Of a stretch of DNA of 64,000 nt, positions 14,859-23,095 are shown one piece after another (position 1 is the stretch's first letter; every line of letters begins with the position of its first letter). Both the position numbers and the translations under genes were made by a program. The DNA is from a virus, in IMG/VR virus record IMGVR_UViG_3300025652_000001, positions 32,858 to 96,857 of that record, one strand, 5' to 3'. Below the pieces are notes generated by a model. That model saw nothing but the letters and a program-made list of their open reading frames with translations, was not told the origin of the DNA and did not search any database.

Positions 14859-14918
14859 TTAATCGAATTTAATAGGCATTTTTAAGAATGCCGCCAGTAG
14901 TCCTAAAATAAAACCCAT
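14859..14918 (-). CDS. Possible 19-residue peptide
   Basis: A hydrophobic peptide (MGFILGLLAAFLKMPIKFD) whose ATG overlaps the preceding stop as TAATG. Too short to be sure; the coupling and hydrophobic content are its only support. Confidence 0.3.
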   Translation of the reverse strand: MGFILGLLAAFLKMPIKFD

Positions 14919-15196
14919 TAGAACGCCTCCCATATATCGTCAACCTTAGTCATTGTGGGTAATTGCTCTAGGTATTCATTGTAGTCTGCAAGGCTCATGC
15001 CAAGGCTAAACCGCCGCCCTGTACCTTTACCACAAATATACCAAAAATCTTTACTATATAAGTGATTGCTTATATACTCTTGTCGATCTTTCGAGCTATT
15101 GAATTTCAAATATGAACCATGGCGACTGTAGCGCCCTGTTTGTTTGTTGGCTGTGCCAGTTGTTGCATTACCTAAGGCCATGAAAATTAAATGCAT
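14918..15196 (-). CDS. Unknown 92-residue protein
   Basis: Gly- and Arg-rich N-terminus (GNATTGTANKQTGRYSRHG), then an acidic helical C-terminus. AGGGG lies upstream. It follows the 47-residue gene almost without a gap. The function is unknown. Confidence 0.55.
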   Translation of the reverse strand: MHLIFMALGNATTGTANKQTGRYSRHGSYLKFNSSKDRQEYISNHLYSKDFWYICGKGTGRRFSLGMSLADYNEYLEQLPTMTKVDDIWEAF

Positions 15197-15198
15197 AA

Positions 15199-15342
15199 TT
15201 AAACCCCTACCATTTGCGAGAGTTGAGCCAATACGCGGTTAGGTTTACCATTGCGGCGGGCAATATCTCCCTTTTTAACCTTCTGTTTTTGGAAGTTTGT
15301 CCAAACTTCCTGCCCACGTTGTTTTCTAATAGTTTTTAACAT
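15199..15342 (-). CDS. Unknown 47-residue basic protein
   Basis: A strongly basic peptide (MLKTIRKQRGQEVW, KKGDIARRNGKPNRV) with a helix that could bind nucleic acid. It is packed between two other genes of the same unit. The function is unknown. Confidence 0.5.
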   Translation of the reverse strand: MLKTIRKQRGQEVWTNFQKQKVKKGDIARRNGKPNRVLAQLSQMVGV

Positions 15343-15389
15343 GATTTAGATACCTTTGGTTAGTTATTGGTTAACGTTTAAATCGTCGC

Positions 15390-15767
15390 TTATGCAGCAA
15401 GCTCTTGATTTTCTTCAAAGTCATTGAAAGCACTATCTAACACACCCTGCACATCCGCATATAAAGCCCAAAAAGCTAAAGCCGTATGAAAGTCATTGAG
15501 ACTACGCTCTTTAATGACTTCGTAAGCAACTAGTCCGTTGTCAATACCGTACTCGGTATTATCTGAGTACTCCAACACAGGTAGATTGTAAGCGTAGTAA
15601 ATCACCCACTGATGACCGTCTATGGTTTCATGCAAGCGACTATCATTGATTAATTCTTCCGCATCATCGCGGTCATTGTCGCACTCACTCATACACTCAG
15701 AAACTAAAGCTTCAGCGATAGCGTTAACTTCTAACCAATATACACTTTTACTGTTTAAATCATTCAT
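15390..15767 (-). CDS. Conserved phage/plasmid protein of unknown function, 125 residues
   Basis: The start MNDLNSKSVYW is chosen because GGAGG lies eight bases upstream; an earlier in-frame ATG contains that site. The segment AEELINDSRLHETIDGHQWVIYYAYNLPVLEYSDN resembles a conserved family seen in plasmids and phages, for which I know no function. The protein is acidic, as some DNA-mimic anti-restriction proteins are, but there is no direct evidence for that role. Confidence 0.6.
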   Translation of the reverse strand: MNDLNSKSVYWLEVNAIAEALVSECMSECDNDRDDAEELINDSRLHETIDGHQWVIYYAYNLPVLEYSDNTEYGIDNGLVAYEVIKERSLNDFHTALAFWALYADVQGVLDSAFNDFEENQELAA

Positions 15768-15832
15768 TCTGTTTGCCTCCAAAGGCTATTTAGTTAAACA
15801 TTAATTTGTTACTACAAAGCTATTCTAATCTA

Positions 15833-16066
15833 TTAAACTGTAACACGCAACACTTTATTTATAATTAAATCACTAATATCTTTTTGTGATCTACCACACC
15901 AAAACTTAAAAGCGTTAACAGTGTTACGTTTGTAATTGACACGGAGGAAGGGTTCACCCTTGCGGTTAGTCACATATACAGGTAAGCCAGTTTTAACCGC
16001 TTCACGCATAGCCTTGAAAAGCTTAATACCCATAGTAATGTGCTGCAAGTGAGATATGTTTAACAT
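15833..16066 (-). CDS. Unknown 77-residue basic protein
   Basis: AGGAAG precedes the ATG. The centre (GLPVYVTNRKGEPFLRVNYKRNTVNAFKFW) looks like a small beta-rich nucleic-acid-binding fold. No family is recognised. Confidence 0.55.
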   Translation of the reverse strand: MLNISHLQHITMGIKLFKAMREAVKTGLPVYVTNRKGEPFLRVNYKRNTVNAFKFWCGRSQKDISDLIINKVLRVTV

Positions 16067-16116
16067 GGTAATGCTTCCTATTTGATTGATTTGTACTACT
16101 TAAGAGACTTTATTCT

Positions 16117-16147
16117 AAAACACTCAACCTAGAAGATCAAGTGTTTT
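16117..16147 (-). terminator. Possible terminator hairpin
   Basis: AAAACACT and AGTGTTTT form a perfect 8-bp stem over a 15-base loop, between two leftward genes. The long loop and short T tract make it uncertain. Confidence 0.4.
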
Positions 16148-16166
16148 ATGGTAAAGAAACTAAACT

Positions 16167-16394
16167 TTATGCGGTAGCAAGATAAAAAGCTTTATCCTTG
16201 TGGTTATGTTCTGTTGTCGTTTGGTACACATCCCCACTAGCTACTTGTACAGCACCCCCAGCGTATTCCCGAACGACTGTTAACGTTACAGGTTTAGCTT
16301 TTTCCTTTTTACCACCATTCCATTTAAAATCTACATAAATAGCTTTAATAGTTGGTTGATTGGCTTCAGTTGAACGAATTGATGAAGTAGTCAT
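16167..16394 (-). CDS. Unknown 75-residue protein
   Basis: GAGGAA precedes the ATG. Thr/Lys-rich with a beta-strand centre (KPVTLTVVREYAGGAVQV). The function is unknown. Confidence 0.55.
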   Translation of the reverse strand: MTTSSIRSTEANQPTIKAIYVDFKWNGGKKEKAKPVTLTVVREYAGGAVQVASGDVYQTTTEHNHKDKAFYLATA

Positions 16395-16521
16395 AATTTA
16401 TTTCCTCTTTGGTTGTTAATAAATCTTTAATTTAAACTAGGCTTTATTACCTAGCTTGTATAAGGCGCTATTCGCTTGCCTTGGTTGTCATTGTAATACC
16501 AGTACCACTATAACGCAAGCC

Positions 16522-16626
16522 TTAATTCAACTTTCTTCCCTGTAAGCCTAAACAAATAACATACAGGCCACCAACAATACACAAACACCAAGCAATCAAT
16601 ACCAAGTCAATAATCAGATTAATCAT
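16522..16626 (-). CDS. Single-span membrane peptide, 34 residues
   Basis: Nearly the whole peptide (MINLIIDLVLIAWCLCIVGG and on) is one hydrophobic segment, ending in GRKLN. Its ATG overlaps the end of the 49-residue membrane protein gene. The two may work as a pair; no function is known. Confidence 0.5.
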   Translation of the reverse strand: MINLIIDLVLIAWCLCIVGGLYVICLGLQGRKLN

Positions 16627-16768
16627 TACCTTTTTCCCCTTGTTTACTATCGCTTACAATCCACACAGACACTTTAGCAGTGAGCCACACAGCAAACACA
16701 GTAAAAGCCACAACATACAGAAATAAACCTAGTATTAAGAGCGGCTTAGCTTGAATTAATTCTAGCAT
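16619..16768 (-). CDS. Single-span membrane protein, 49 residues
   Basis: A hydrophobic stretch at residues 9-36 is followed by a charged, probably cytoplasmic tail (SDSKQGEKGND). GGTAATAT lies upstream. It overlaps the 34-residue membrane peptide by eight bases. Confidence 0.55.
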   Translation of the reverse strand: MLELIQAKPLLILGLFLYVVAFTVFAVWLTAKVSVWIVSDSKQGEKGND

Positions 16769-16772
16769 GATA

Positions 16773-17036
16773 TTACCCTAATAATTTGAATTGGTACCAA
16801 AAATGCGAGCCTTGCCAAACATTATCCCCGCCTCTAAATTCCTTAAATGTATCTCCCCAATCAACCCTCTTGAAGTCAAGGTTTGATTTATTGAGTTTAT
16901 CTTCTATACTAATCCACCATTCTGTTAGATCAACGTTTCGGTAGTAGTACGCCTTCCCTATAGTGTATATACCTTTGTATACCTTGACAGAACCACCTGT
17001 AATTAACTGTATATCACTGGCTTTTAATTTTTTCAT
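16773..17036 (-). CDS. Unknown 87-residue protein
   Basis: AGGTGA precedes the ATG. Trp- and Lys-rich. No family is recognised. It is four bases before the small membrane gene pair. Confidence 0.55.
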   Translation of the reverse strand: MKKLKASDIQLITGGSVKVYKGIYTIGKAYYYRNVDLTEWWISIEDKLNKSNLDFKRVDWGDTFKEFRGGDNVWQGSHFWYQFKLLG

Positions 17037-17047
17037 AAATCACCTAT

Positions 17048-17476
17048 TTAATTAGTTTGATTCTTATCAAATGCTATAGCAGCATTCACTAGTGTTAGAA
17101 TACCCAAGGCGCATAAGGCTAGCCACTGAGTATCTGAGCCTATCATAACGCCTTCTAATAGTATTGTAAAGCCCCATGACTTGTATTTGTTACTAGTCCA
17201 ATTATTTGCCCATGCTGCTAGAGTAGGGGCAGAATACACCAAAGCCGCCAATACTAACAAAATCTTAATAACTATCAGTAGATCAATACTACTAGCATTT
17301 GGCATAATCTCATAATGCATGATCCAATAGCTAGCAATCGGCAGGAAGCCAGCGGCTATGGTAGCTATAAGCTTGAATAGCATAACAAGCCAAGGCGTAC
17401 CAATTTTAACTCGTCTAGCTCTTGGTGATGCTTTACGCTTGGTTGTAGGCTTTGCAGGTTGTTTGATAGCTGTCAT
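17048..17476 (-). CDS. Multi-span membrane protein, 142 residues
   Basis: The start MTAIKQPAKPT has AGGAAG upstream. A basic N-terminal tail (about 30 residues, KRKASPRARRVK) is followed by about four hydrophobic segments. It probably sits in the host inner membrane. The function is unknown; superinfection exclusion is one possibility without direct support. Confidence 0.6.
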   Translation of the reverse strand: MTAIKQPAKPTTKRKASPRARRVKIGTPWLVMLFKLIATIAAGFLPIASYWIMHYEIMPNASSIDLLIVIKILLVLAALVYSAPTLAAWANNWTSNKYKSWGFTILLEGVMIGSDTQWLALCALGILTLVNAAIAFDKNQTN

Positions 17477-17538
17477 TCTGTATCTTCCTGTACGCATTCA
17501 AGCGATTCTAATGTTAAAGGTTAGTTGAATTGTAAAGA

Positions 17539-17670
17539 CTATTCCAGCGTCACCTTGACTATGTTGTTTAAGGTCTCACTAAGCATGATAAGCTGGTTTA
17601 AAATATCTTTACTATACGTAAAGCTACCCTCAGAACCGTCAATATAATAAACGTTAATCAAAGTAAACAT
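17539..17670 (-). CDS. Unknown 43-residue protein
   Basis: The start MFTLINVYYIDG is chosen because AGGTG lies upstream; the longer frame to 17781 overlaps the next gene. A short soluble peptide. Confidence 0.45.
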   Translation of the reverse strand: MFTLINVYYIDGSEGSFTYSKDILNQLIMLSETLNNIVKVTLE

Positions 17671-17716
17671 TATACACCTCGGATAAACTTGTTTAGAAGA
17701 GGCACTAAGCTTCAGC

Positions 17717-17845
17717 TTAGATACCAGCCTTAAGCATACGCTCATTAGTTGAATTGATTGAAGTAGTACCAGCCTGTACAAGAGTGTTACCTACTATTCC
17801 ATACACTCCACCGATTATAACTAGAAAACAGATTAACTTTTTCAT
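17717..17845 (-). CDS. Secreted or anchored peptide, 42 residues
   Basis: The N-terminus MKKLICFLVIIGGVYGIVGN is signal-like, followed by a polar tail. It is the first gene behind the promoter at 17895-17923. The function is unknown. Confidence 0.5.
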   Translation of the reverse strand: MKKLICFLVIIGGVYGIVGNTLVQAGTTSINSTNERMLKAGI

Positions 17846-17894
17846 GATGTTCGCCTTGGTTGTTTAGTTAAGTGTGTTTCGTCTTGATGTGGTC

Positions 17895-17923
17895 ATTATT
17901 ACTCACTATCACCATAGTGTCAA
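17895..17923 (-). promoter_or_regulatory. Sigma70-like promoter
   Basis: On the minus strand, TTGACA and AATAAT are separated by 17 bp, at the edge of the long non-coding region. Confidence 0.65.
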
Positions 17924-18765
17924 CACTTTATTTAATCTTTACACTCCTTTACAATAACCTTCGGTTATGCCTATTACCTAACGTGTATGTACGAATAACA
18001 TAATACACCAATAACTGTCAATACCTTTTAAACGCTCTCTAAAGCTATCCTAGCCACTCTATCTATTACCTATAGCCTAGCATACCCTAGTAGCCTTAAA
18101 TCGCTTGTTAAGCTTTACATTAAGGTGACACTAACATACCTATATCAATAACTATCAATATAGCTGTAATAGTCTGTTAGTCGCTCAACATACCCTAAGT
18201 GAGCTATAGATAGCACTACTAGCAGTTATACCCTTAACAACACTTAACACCAGTAATAGCAAGGTGTATAGGCTTATTGGTTATCTGTTTAATTGATTGA
18301 TTTAAGTGTATTAGGTGGGATTATCATCTAATAATTAGATTGATTGATTGTTATGCTTATAGTGTCAATATACTTATGGTGTTGCTCTTATACCCCTATT
18401 GGTTAAGCACCTAACATACTCTTATTACTATTGTCAACCATAATTATCTAATTTATTATATCATTTTAGCATACCCTCATAAGTATTCTGTTATAAGACA
18501 TATAGCTATAGTCTATGGTATATGATTAGGTAATAAGTTTAATTGGGTAGATATTTGGATATTGTAGGAGTATACTGTAGAGGGGTAAGGGGTTGTGTTA
18601 AGCACTGCTCTTGTATATACGGGGATTCTAACTAATTGATTTATAAGAATTAAAGGTTATTGGACACTATAGATATTTTCAGGTAGAGATATTTTAGATA
18701 GGATATTTAGAGGGTGTTCTTTCTGGAGGGGAATTTGGAAATGTGAGGAAGTCAAATTTTAGGCA
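17924..18765. repeat. 840-bp non-coding AT-rich region with CATACCCT repeats
   Basis: No gene on either strand. The motif AGCATACCCT or a close relative (AACATACCCT, AACATACTCT, AACATACCTA) recurs at about 18079, 18137, 18188, 18409 and 18471. Several TGTCAA words (minus-strand -35-like) and related AATAACTGTCAAT / AATAACTATCAAT words are present. The region is a candidate origin or multi-promoter control segment. Confidence 0.45.
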
Positions 18766-18800
18766 TAAAAAATCCCACCAACCATTACAGTTAGTGGGAT
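18766..18800 (-). terminator. Rho-independent terminator
   Basis: On the minus strand, ATCCCACTAAC and GGTTGGTGGGAT pair with a small loop and are followed by six T. It ends the helicase/HTH unit. Confidence 0.85.
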
Positions 18801-18887
18801 GTGTTAAGTTTATATATATATATAGCACGGCTACAAAAAAAGGTGCCAAAAAAGGGACATTTTAAGAGGGTAGTTGAATTTGTACAA

Positions 18888-19616
18888 CTAACACTCTGAT
18901 GTCCACCGTTTAATGGTACGCTCACTTACTCCCAATACATGGGCAATGTTCTTGATTTTATGGCCCTTCTGTTTAAGGGCAATAGCTTTATTTTTAGTAT
19001 GGTCTTTGGGTAGGTCTACAAACTCTAGTAGTCTTTCTACACCCATCTCAGTATTATCTTGGGATGTACTAACACTGTCCAGTTCGCACCTAAGAGCAAT
19101 AACATCCTGTTCTAAAGAGGTTAACCTGTCATTGACTGTACGCTTACAGGTTATGTCAGTTATCAGTTGATTAGGTGTAGAAGCTTTCTTGTGTAGTCGT
19201 AATTGCAATATTTTGTTATCCCTCATACTTCGTATGATAGGGTGGGAAACATTACTATCTACAATATCACTCACCACATGAGAGTAGATGGGATTACTTC
19301 TAGCTTCCTCTAGGTATTCGTCAGTTACTGAGTGTACCATCTTTACTTCTAGGAAACAAGTCTCTACTGTAGGGGAGTCTGCATCTAAAGCATGTTGGTA
19401 TGCTGTGTTTACTTCCTCTAATTTCATATACTGCTTATCTTTGTAGGTGCCAGAATCTATATCTTTTAGCATCTTCCTGTTATTTGTTACCTCCCTACCA
19501 TCCCTTACAATCTTCTCGTAGCTTGTTCTATCTCCAGTTCTTACAGCCTCCATGTAAGCTACCCCCATTTCTTTTTCGTATTCATCATACTCATCAAAAG
19601 CTTTATCAGAGTCCAT
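18888..19616 (-). CDS. Helix-turn-helix protein, 242 residues
   Basis: The last 40 residues (KNKAIALKQKGHKIKNIAHVLGVSERTIKRW) form a clear helix-turn-helix of the resolvase/Psq type. The N-terminal 150 residues are helical and acidic and not recognised; a short coiled coil (TSLEQDVIALRCELDSV) links the two. The start MDSDKAFDE with AAGGA upstream is preferred over one seven codons earlier. It overlaps the helicase gene by a few codons. A DNA-binding role is likely; the target is unknown. Confidence 0.65.
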   Translation of the reverse strand: MDSDKAFDEYDEYEKEMGVAYMEAVRTGDRTSYEKIVRDGREVTNNRKMLKDIDSGTYKDKQYMKLEEVNTAYQHALDADSPTVETCFLEVKMVHSVTDEYLEEARSNPIYSHVVSDIVDSNVSHPIIRSMRDNKILQLRLHKKASTPNQLITDITCKRTVNDRLTSLEQDVIALRCELDSVSTSQDNTEMGVERLLEFVDLPKDHTKNKAIALKQKGHKIKNIAHVLGVSERTIKRWTSEC

Positions 19617-20838
19617 AAAAATCCTTAACCTGTTCACTTACTATTAAATTGTCTAGTGCCACTTGTTCTTTGCGGAGGAAAGTTAAGTTGTCTAAATCCT
19701 TAACACGACTTACAGCCACGTAGAGTTGTCCAGCAGAGAAGCATCCTTTACCTACATGGACAGCCACATGATCTAATGTAACCCCTTGAGCCTTATGTAT
19801 GCTGATTGCGTAGCCTAATGTTATTGGGTATTGGGTGAAACTACCAACCACTTCTTTGACTATCTTATCACTGACCTTGGTATAATTGTAGGTTTCCCAT
19901 GTAAAACTCTCCACCTCTACTGTAATACCACTGATTAACCTCACTTTAATGCTCTGGTTATCCATAGAGATTACTGTGCCACTATCTCCGTTTACATATT
20001 GACTCCCTAAGTCGTTAGCACATAGTAACACCTTGCAACCCACTTTAAGCTTAAGTATCTGAGGGACAAGGACATCTTTCTCACTAATCTTACCTTGCAG
20101 GTGTGCTACGAATACAGCTTCTTGGTTAGTGTTCTTATTATACCAATGATTGTTTACTTTATGAGCATCGTCATTGTAGCAACACAAATGTAATAGGTCT
20201 TCTGAAAGTTTATATTCTCCTGTACTTGACAATAACTCTGCTAATGCTAACTGATCCCCAGAGCGCATCCTGTTCAAGAGGTTATATTGTTCTATCTTTG
20301 GGTGACGCTGTGGTTCGGTTAGATGGTAGGTTTCAAAGTCCCACACCTTAGAACTAAAGCAGTAAGGGGATGTGTACTTACTGTAGAATAGTTCCCATTC
20401 ATTTCTACTTACAATAGGTTCCAATTGAAAGAAGTCTCCCTCTACAATCATTTGTACTCCCCCAAAGGGTTTCTTGTTACATCTTGCCAACTTCAGTTTA
20501 CGGTCAATAAGCTCAAGAAGGTCTACACGTAACATCCCCACTTCACTTATAATGATACGGTCTACTGTGGATAATACATCCCTTTGTTTCCTACCAATAA
20601 TGTTAAAATCTTTGGCTTCCGGTAATCCCATAGGCAGGCCAAAAGCCCTATGACATGTAGTACCTTTCACATTCATGGCGGCAATACCTGTAGGGGCACA
20701 CACAAGGGTGTTTGGGGTGGTTAAAGCTCGTGTTAGGTAGCTCTTGCCATTGCCGCCACTCCCTGTGATGAATATGTTCTTACCTTTCTGTACAGCATCA
20801 TAAGCTGCTTTCTGTGAACTGCTAAAAGTATATGTCAT
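19606..20838 (-). CDS. Pif1-like SF1B helicase
   Basis: A 410-residue DNA helicase. Walker A GSGGNGKS is at residues 26-33, motif Ia-like VCAPTGIAAMN near 46-56, motif III-like GDFFQLEPI near 134-142, and the C-terminal YAISIHKAQGVTLDHV and LYVAVSRVKDLDNL (motifs V and VI). The family translocates 5'-3' on single-stranded DNA; phage members such as T4 Dda help replication start and fork restart. The usual DE of motif II is SE here (IIISEVGML), so the metal-coordinating Asp is replaced by Ser while the catalytic Glu is kept. It is transcribed between an HNH gene and the HTH gene. Confidence 0.85.
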   Translation of the reverse strand: MTYTFSSSQKAAYDAVQKGKNIFITGSGGNGKSYLTRALTTPNTLVCAPTGIAAMNVKGTTCHRAFGLPMGLPEAKDFNIIGRKQRDVLSTVDRIIISEVGMLRVDLLELIDRKLKLARCNKKPFGGVQMIVEGDFFQLEPIVSRNEWELFYSKYTSPYCFSSKVWDFETYHLTEPQRHPKIEQYNLLNRMRSGDQLALAELLSSTGEYKLSEDLLHLCCYNDDAHKVNNHWYNKNTNQEAVFVAHLQGKISEKDVLVPQILKLKVGCKVLLCANDLGSQYVNGDSGTVISMDNQSIKVRLISGITVEVESFTWETYNYTKVSDKIVKEVVGSFTQYPITLGYAISIHKAQGVTLDHVAVHVGKGCFSAGQLYVAVSRVKDLDNLTFLRKEQVALDNLIVSEQVKDFYGL

Positions 20839-20850
20839 TGTTTATCCTAT

Positions 20851-21210
20851 TTAATTATGTTCCATCTTTATCTCAAAGACCTCTCTTTCCGAATGATACT
20901 TAGGTTCTATGTAGTCAATCCAACGAACAGGCCAACCCCAGTAGTCTATTAGTTTCTTTACTTCATATTGCCTTTCCTCACAATATTCTCTTGCAGCAAG
21001 GTAAACATCTAGTACGGGTAGTTGATTGCCCTTCAACCCATTACATTTCTTACAAGAACCTACCATATTGACTAAGTAACTAATTCCACCCTTGGATACT
21101 GGGAATAGGTGGTCTACGTTAGAACAACTGTTAAGTTTACAGTAGAAACAGGTGTTGTGTACTTGAACTATAGCCCTTCTAACTTGTTGTTCATAACTGT
21201 GGTAGAACAA
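20851..21210 (-). CDS. HNH endonuclease, 119 residues (TTG start)
   Basis: Classic HNH with zinc-binding cysteines: C-x2-C (CFYCKLN), DHLFPVSKGG, N-x2-GSCKKCNGLKGNQ. The TTG start is supported by GGAGG at eight bases and by the absence of any nearby ATG. It could be a homing-type or a genuine DNA-processing nuclease. It precedes the helicase gene by twelve bases. Confidence 0.75.
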   Translation of the reverse strand: MFYHSYEQQVRRAIVQVHNTCFYCKLNSCSNVDHLFPVSKGGISYLVNMVGSCKKCNGLKGNQLPVLDVYLAAREYCEERQYEVKKLIDYWGWPVRWIDYIEPKYHSEREVFEIKMEHN

Positions 21211-21213
21211 TTA

Positions 21214-21375
21214 TTACTCCTCCTTCTCTTTAAGATATTTAACTACTTCTCTGTGTATCTTGTTCACCTCTTTTAGAATGAGACAATCATGATCCACATG
21301 GTACTTCATAGCTTGTATGTACTCTTGTACTATATCTTCTTTAAGCCTCTCTACATCTGTCTGATGGGTGTGCAT
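21214..21375 (-). CDS. Unknown 53-residue helical protein
   Basis: MHTHQTDVERLKEDIV and on: one charged amphipathic helix throughout, ending EKEE. AGGAAG lies upstream. It overlaps the preceding gene by 35 bases. Confidence 0.55.
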   Translation of the reverse strand: MHTHQTDVERLKEDIVQEYIQAMKYHVDHDCLILKEVNKIHREVVKYLKEKEE

Positions 21376-21628
21376 TATACTTCCTATCGAGATTCTTCAC
21401 CTCTCTCACTAATACCTCAACAACTTGTTCAATGGTCAATTCCGCATAGTGGTGAGAATAGCAGTCAAACAGGAAATACTGATCACCTTGTTTTTGTAAC
21501 CACTCACCACTTTGCAGTAAGGTGGCTTCTTTGTATAGGTCTCTACTTGGTGGGTTGATGATTGTAATCTCACCAGCATTCACCTTACGTCTCCACTCTT
21601 TTGCTGAGATTGTAGGTCTTTCAATCAT
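21341..21628 (-). CDS. Unknown 95-residue protein
   Basis: Soluble, mixed charge, with a helical centre (LTIEQVVEVLVREVKNLDRKY). It overlaps the neighbours on both sides, indicating coupling. No family is recognised. Confidence 0.5.
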   Translation of the reverse strand: MIERPTISAKEWRRKVNAGEITIINPPSRDLYKEATLLQSGEWLQKQGDQYFLFDCYSHHYAELTIEQVVEVLVREVKNLDRKYNAHPSDRCREA

Positions 21629-21815
21629 TACGCTGGAACTCCCTTCTTATTGGCCACAAATTATCCCTAATGTTTAGTGCCATTGCTTCCTCTACCATTT
21701 TCACAGCTTCATGAACAGCCTCTTCTTTTGTGTGGCCTTCCCAACAATCGTTAGCATTTACAATATTAACCCACTGGCCATCAAAGAGCCTAATCTCATT
21801 ATCAGTTCCGTTCAT
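21621..21815 (-). CDS. Unknown 64-residue protein
   Basis: GGAGG precedes the ATG. Contains WVNIVNANDCWEGHTKEEAVHEAV, suggesting a small alpha/beta fold. The function is unknown. Confidence 0.55.
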   Translation of the reverse strand: MNGTDNEIRLFDGQWVNIVNANDCWEGHTKEEAVHEAVKMVEEAMALNIRDNLWPIRREFQRND

Positions 21816-22116
21816 CTTGTACCTCCTTAAGTATAAGAGATTCAGATCTCAAGTAAACCCCATACTCTGGCGTTAGTCTCTCGATACCATACTTAAGTCT
21901 ATAGTCTCTTGGTAAGAGTTCTCTTTCTATACCTGATCTAAGTGCTACTATAGTTCGTTCAACGTGTAGATACATCTCTTTCTCAACCTCATCCACTTCT
22001 TCCTGAAGTATATCAGCTGTACGTCTTGTAGCTACAATCTTATAACCATCACTTGGATCAAGGTTTACTGTAATTACTTGGTCATACTTAAAGTTCTTTG
22101 TTCTTCCACTACTCAT
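21802..22116 (-). CDS. Unknown 104-residue protein
   Basis: GGAGG lies upstream, inside the end of the membrane protein gene, with which it overlaps by four bases. The centre is helical and acidic (EEVDEVEKEMYLHVERTIVAL). Confidence 0.55.
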   Translation of the reverse strand: MSSGRTKNFKYDQVITVNLDPSDGYKIVATRRTADILQEEVDEVEKEMYLHVERTIVALRSGIERELLPRDYRLKYGIERLTPEYGVYLRSESLILKEVQDERN

Positions 22117-22292
22117 TTAATCCTCCGAGACTTAATCTCTTCACTTACTATTAGACAGATACCAGCCACAATAACTAAAGGCCAGAGTATTGCTGTGCCT
22201 ATTGCGAATATCTCTTCCCCTTTATCTGCCATAGACAAGAAAAAGTACATCGCCCCAATAACACCCACTATATAAATTGTAAAAGCTAACAT
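22113..22292 (-). CDS. Two-span membrane protein, 59 residues
   Basis: Hydrophobic segments at about residues 2-19 and 28-48 around a charged KGEE turn. It overlaps both neighbours (ATGA at its end, seven bases at its start). The function is unknown. Confidence 0.55.
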   Translation of the reverse strand: MLAFTIYIVGVIGAMYFFLSMADKGEEIFAIGTAILWPLVIVAGICLIVSEEIKSRRIK

Positions 22293-22582
22293 TCTACATC
22301 TCCCAGTATCTTAGTTAAATGATGGTGTACCTCACCAAACACAGCAGAGAACGCTATAGCCCATTCAGCTAAGTCACTCTCGCTATCCATACCCTCTTCT
22401 AGTTGTACTCTAGCCTTCATCCGTAAGCTTTCTTCATAACGCATCTTTACCCACTTCTGGAGTGAGGGAATATCAACCACACCACTGTGCATGAATAAAG
22501 GATGTGCTAGAGCATTCATAAGTTGTTCTATTGTCAGTAACCCAGCTTCTTTGAGTTTTATGTCTAGTTCTTTATTGTTCAC
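22286..22582 (-). CDS. Unknown 98-residue protein (GTG start)
   Basis: GTG at 22582 is preferred because AGGAGG sits six bases upstream; the longer frame to 22645 would run deep into the preceding gene. Helical, Leu- and Met-rich. No family is recognised. Confidence 0.55.
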   Translation of the reverse strand: MNNKELDIKLKEAGLLTIEQLMNALAHPLFMHSGVVDIPSLQKWVKMRYEESLRMKARVQLEEGMDSESDLAEWAIAFSAVFGEVHHHLTKILGDVEC

Positions 22583-22868
22583 CCAACACCTCCTGTATTT
22601 CAACAAACTTACTAATGTCTTGATGACATATACAACACCAATCAAGACTCATGTGTGGTCTATATTGATTCTTCTCTGGAAGTGACCACCAAGCTTCTTG
22701 TAGGTAGTTTCCTTTATCCCAACACTGTCTGCGTTCAGTCTCCCAATAATCATACCCAAAACAAGCTTCCACTTCTAAACAACTAATTACAGATTGCCTT
22801 GCTTCCTCCAGACTACCACCTTCATACAGTGTACCTAAGTTACTAACTACTTTGTAGTTCATTTCCAA
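22572..22868 (-). CDS. Unknown 98-residue protein
   Basis: Contains many Trp, Tyr and Cys residues, including WCCICHQD near the C-terminus, which might coordinate a metal. It overlaps the next gene by eleven bases. Confidence 0.55.
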   Translation of the reverse strand: MEMNYKVVSNLGTLYEGGSLEEARQSVISCLEVEACFGYDYWETERRQCWDKGNYLQEAWWSLPEKNQYRPHMSLDWCCICHQDISKFVEIQEVLGEQ

Positions 22869-23095
22869 CTCTCTCCTAACTCGATAGCATTATTTGCCCA
22901 ACCTCTGTATTCATAATCACAAGCATTAGTGTCCCTGATTAAGGTCAGTGTGTCCAGATATATCTGAGATAATTTTCGATAATGTACATGTTCCTTCCTG
23001 AGTTGTTCATAAGTAGGGGACACGAAGTACTTATTACAGCTATCACCATCTTTGTGAGAATATCTTGTCGGCTCTCCACAGTTACACAAACTCAT
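22859..23095 (-). CDS. Unknown 78-residue protein with N-terminal Cys
   Basis: MSLCNCGEPTRYSHKDGDSCNKYF holds C-x-C and a further Cys with His, a possible single zinc site. GGGAG is upstream. The function is unknown. Confidence 0.55.
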   Translation of the reverse strand: MSLCNCGEPTRYSHKDGDSCNKYFVSPTYEQLRKEHVHYRKLSQIYLDTLTLIRDTNACDYEYRGWANNAIELGESWK

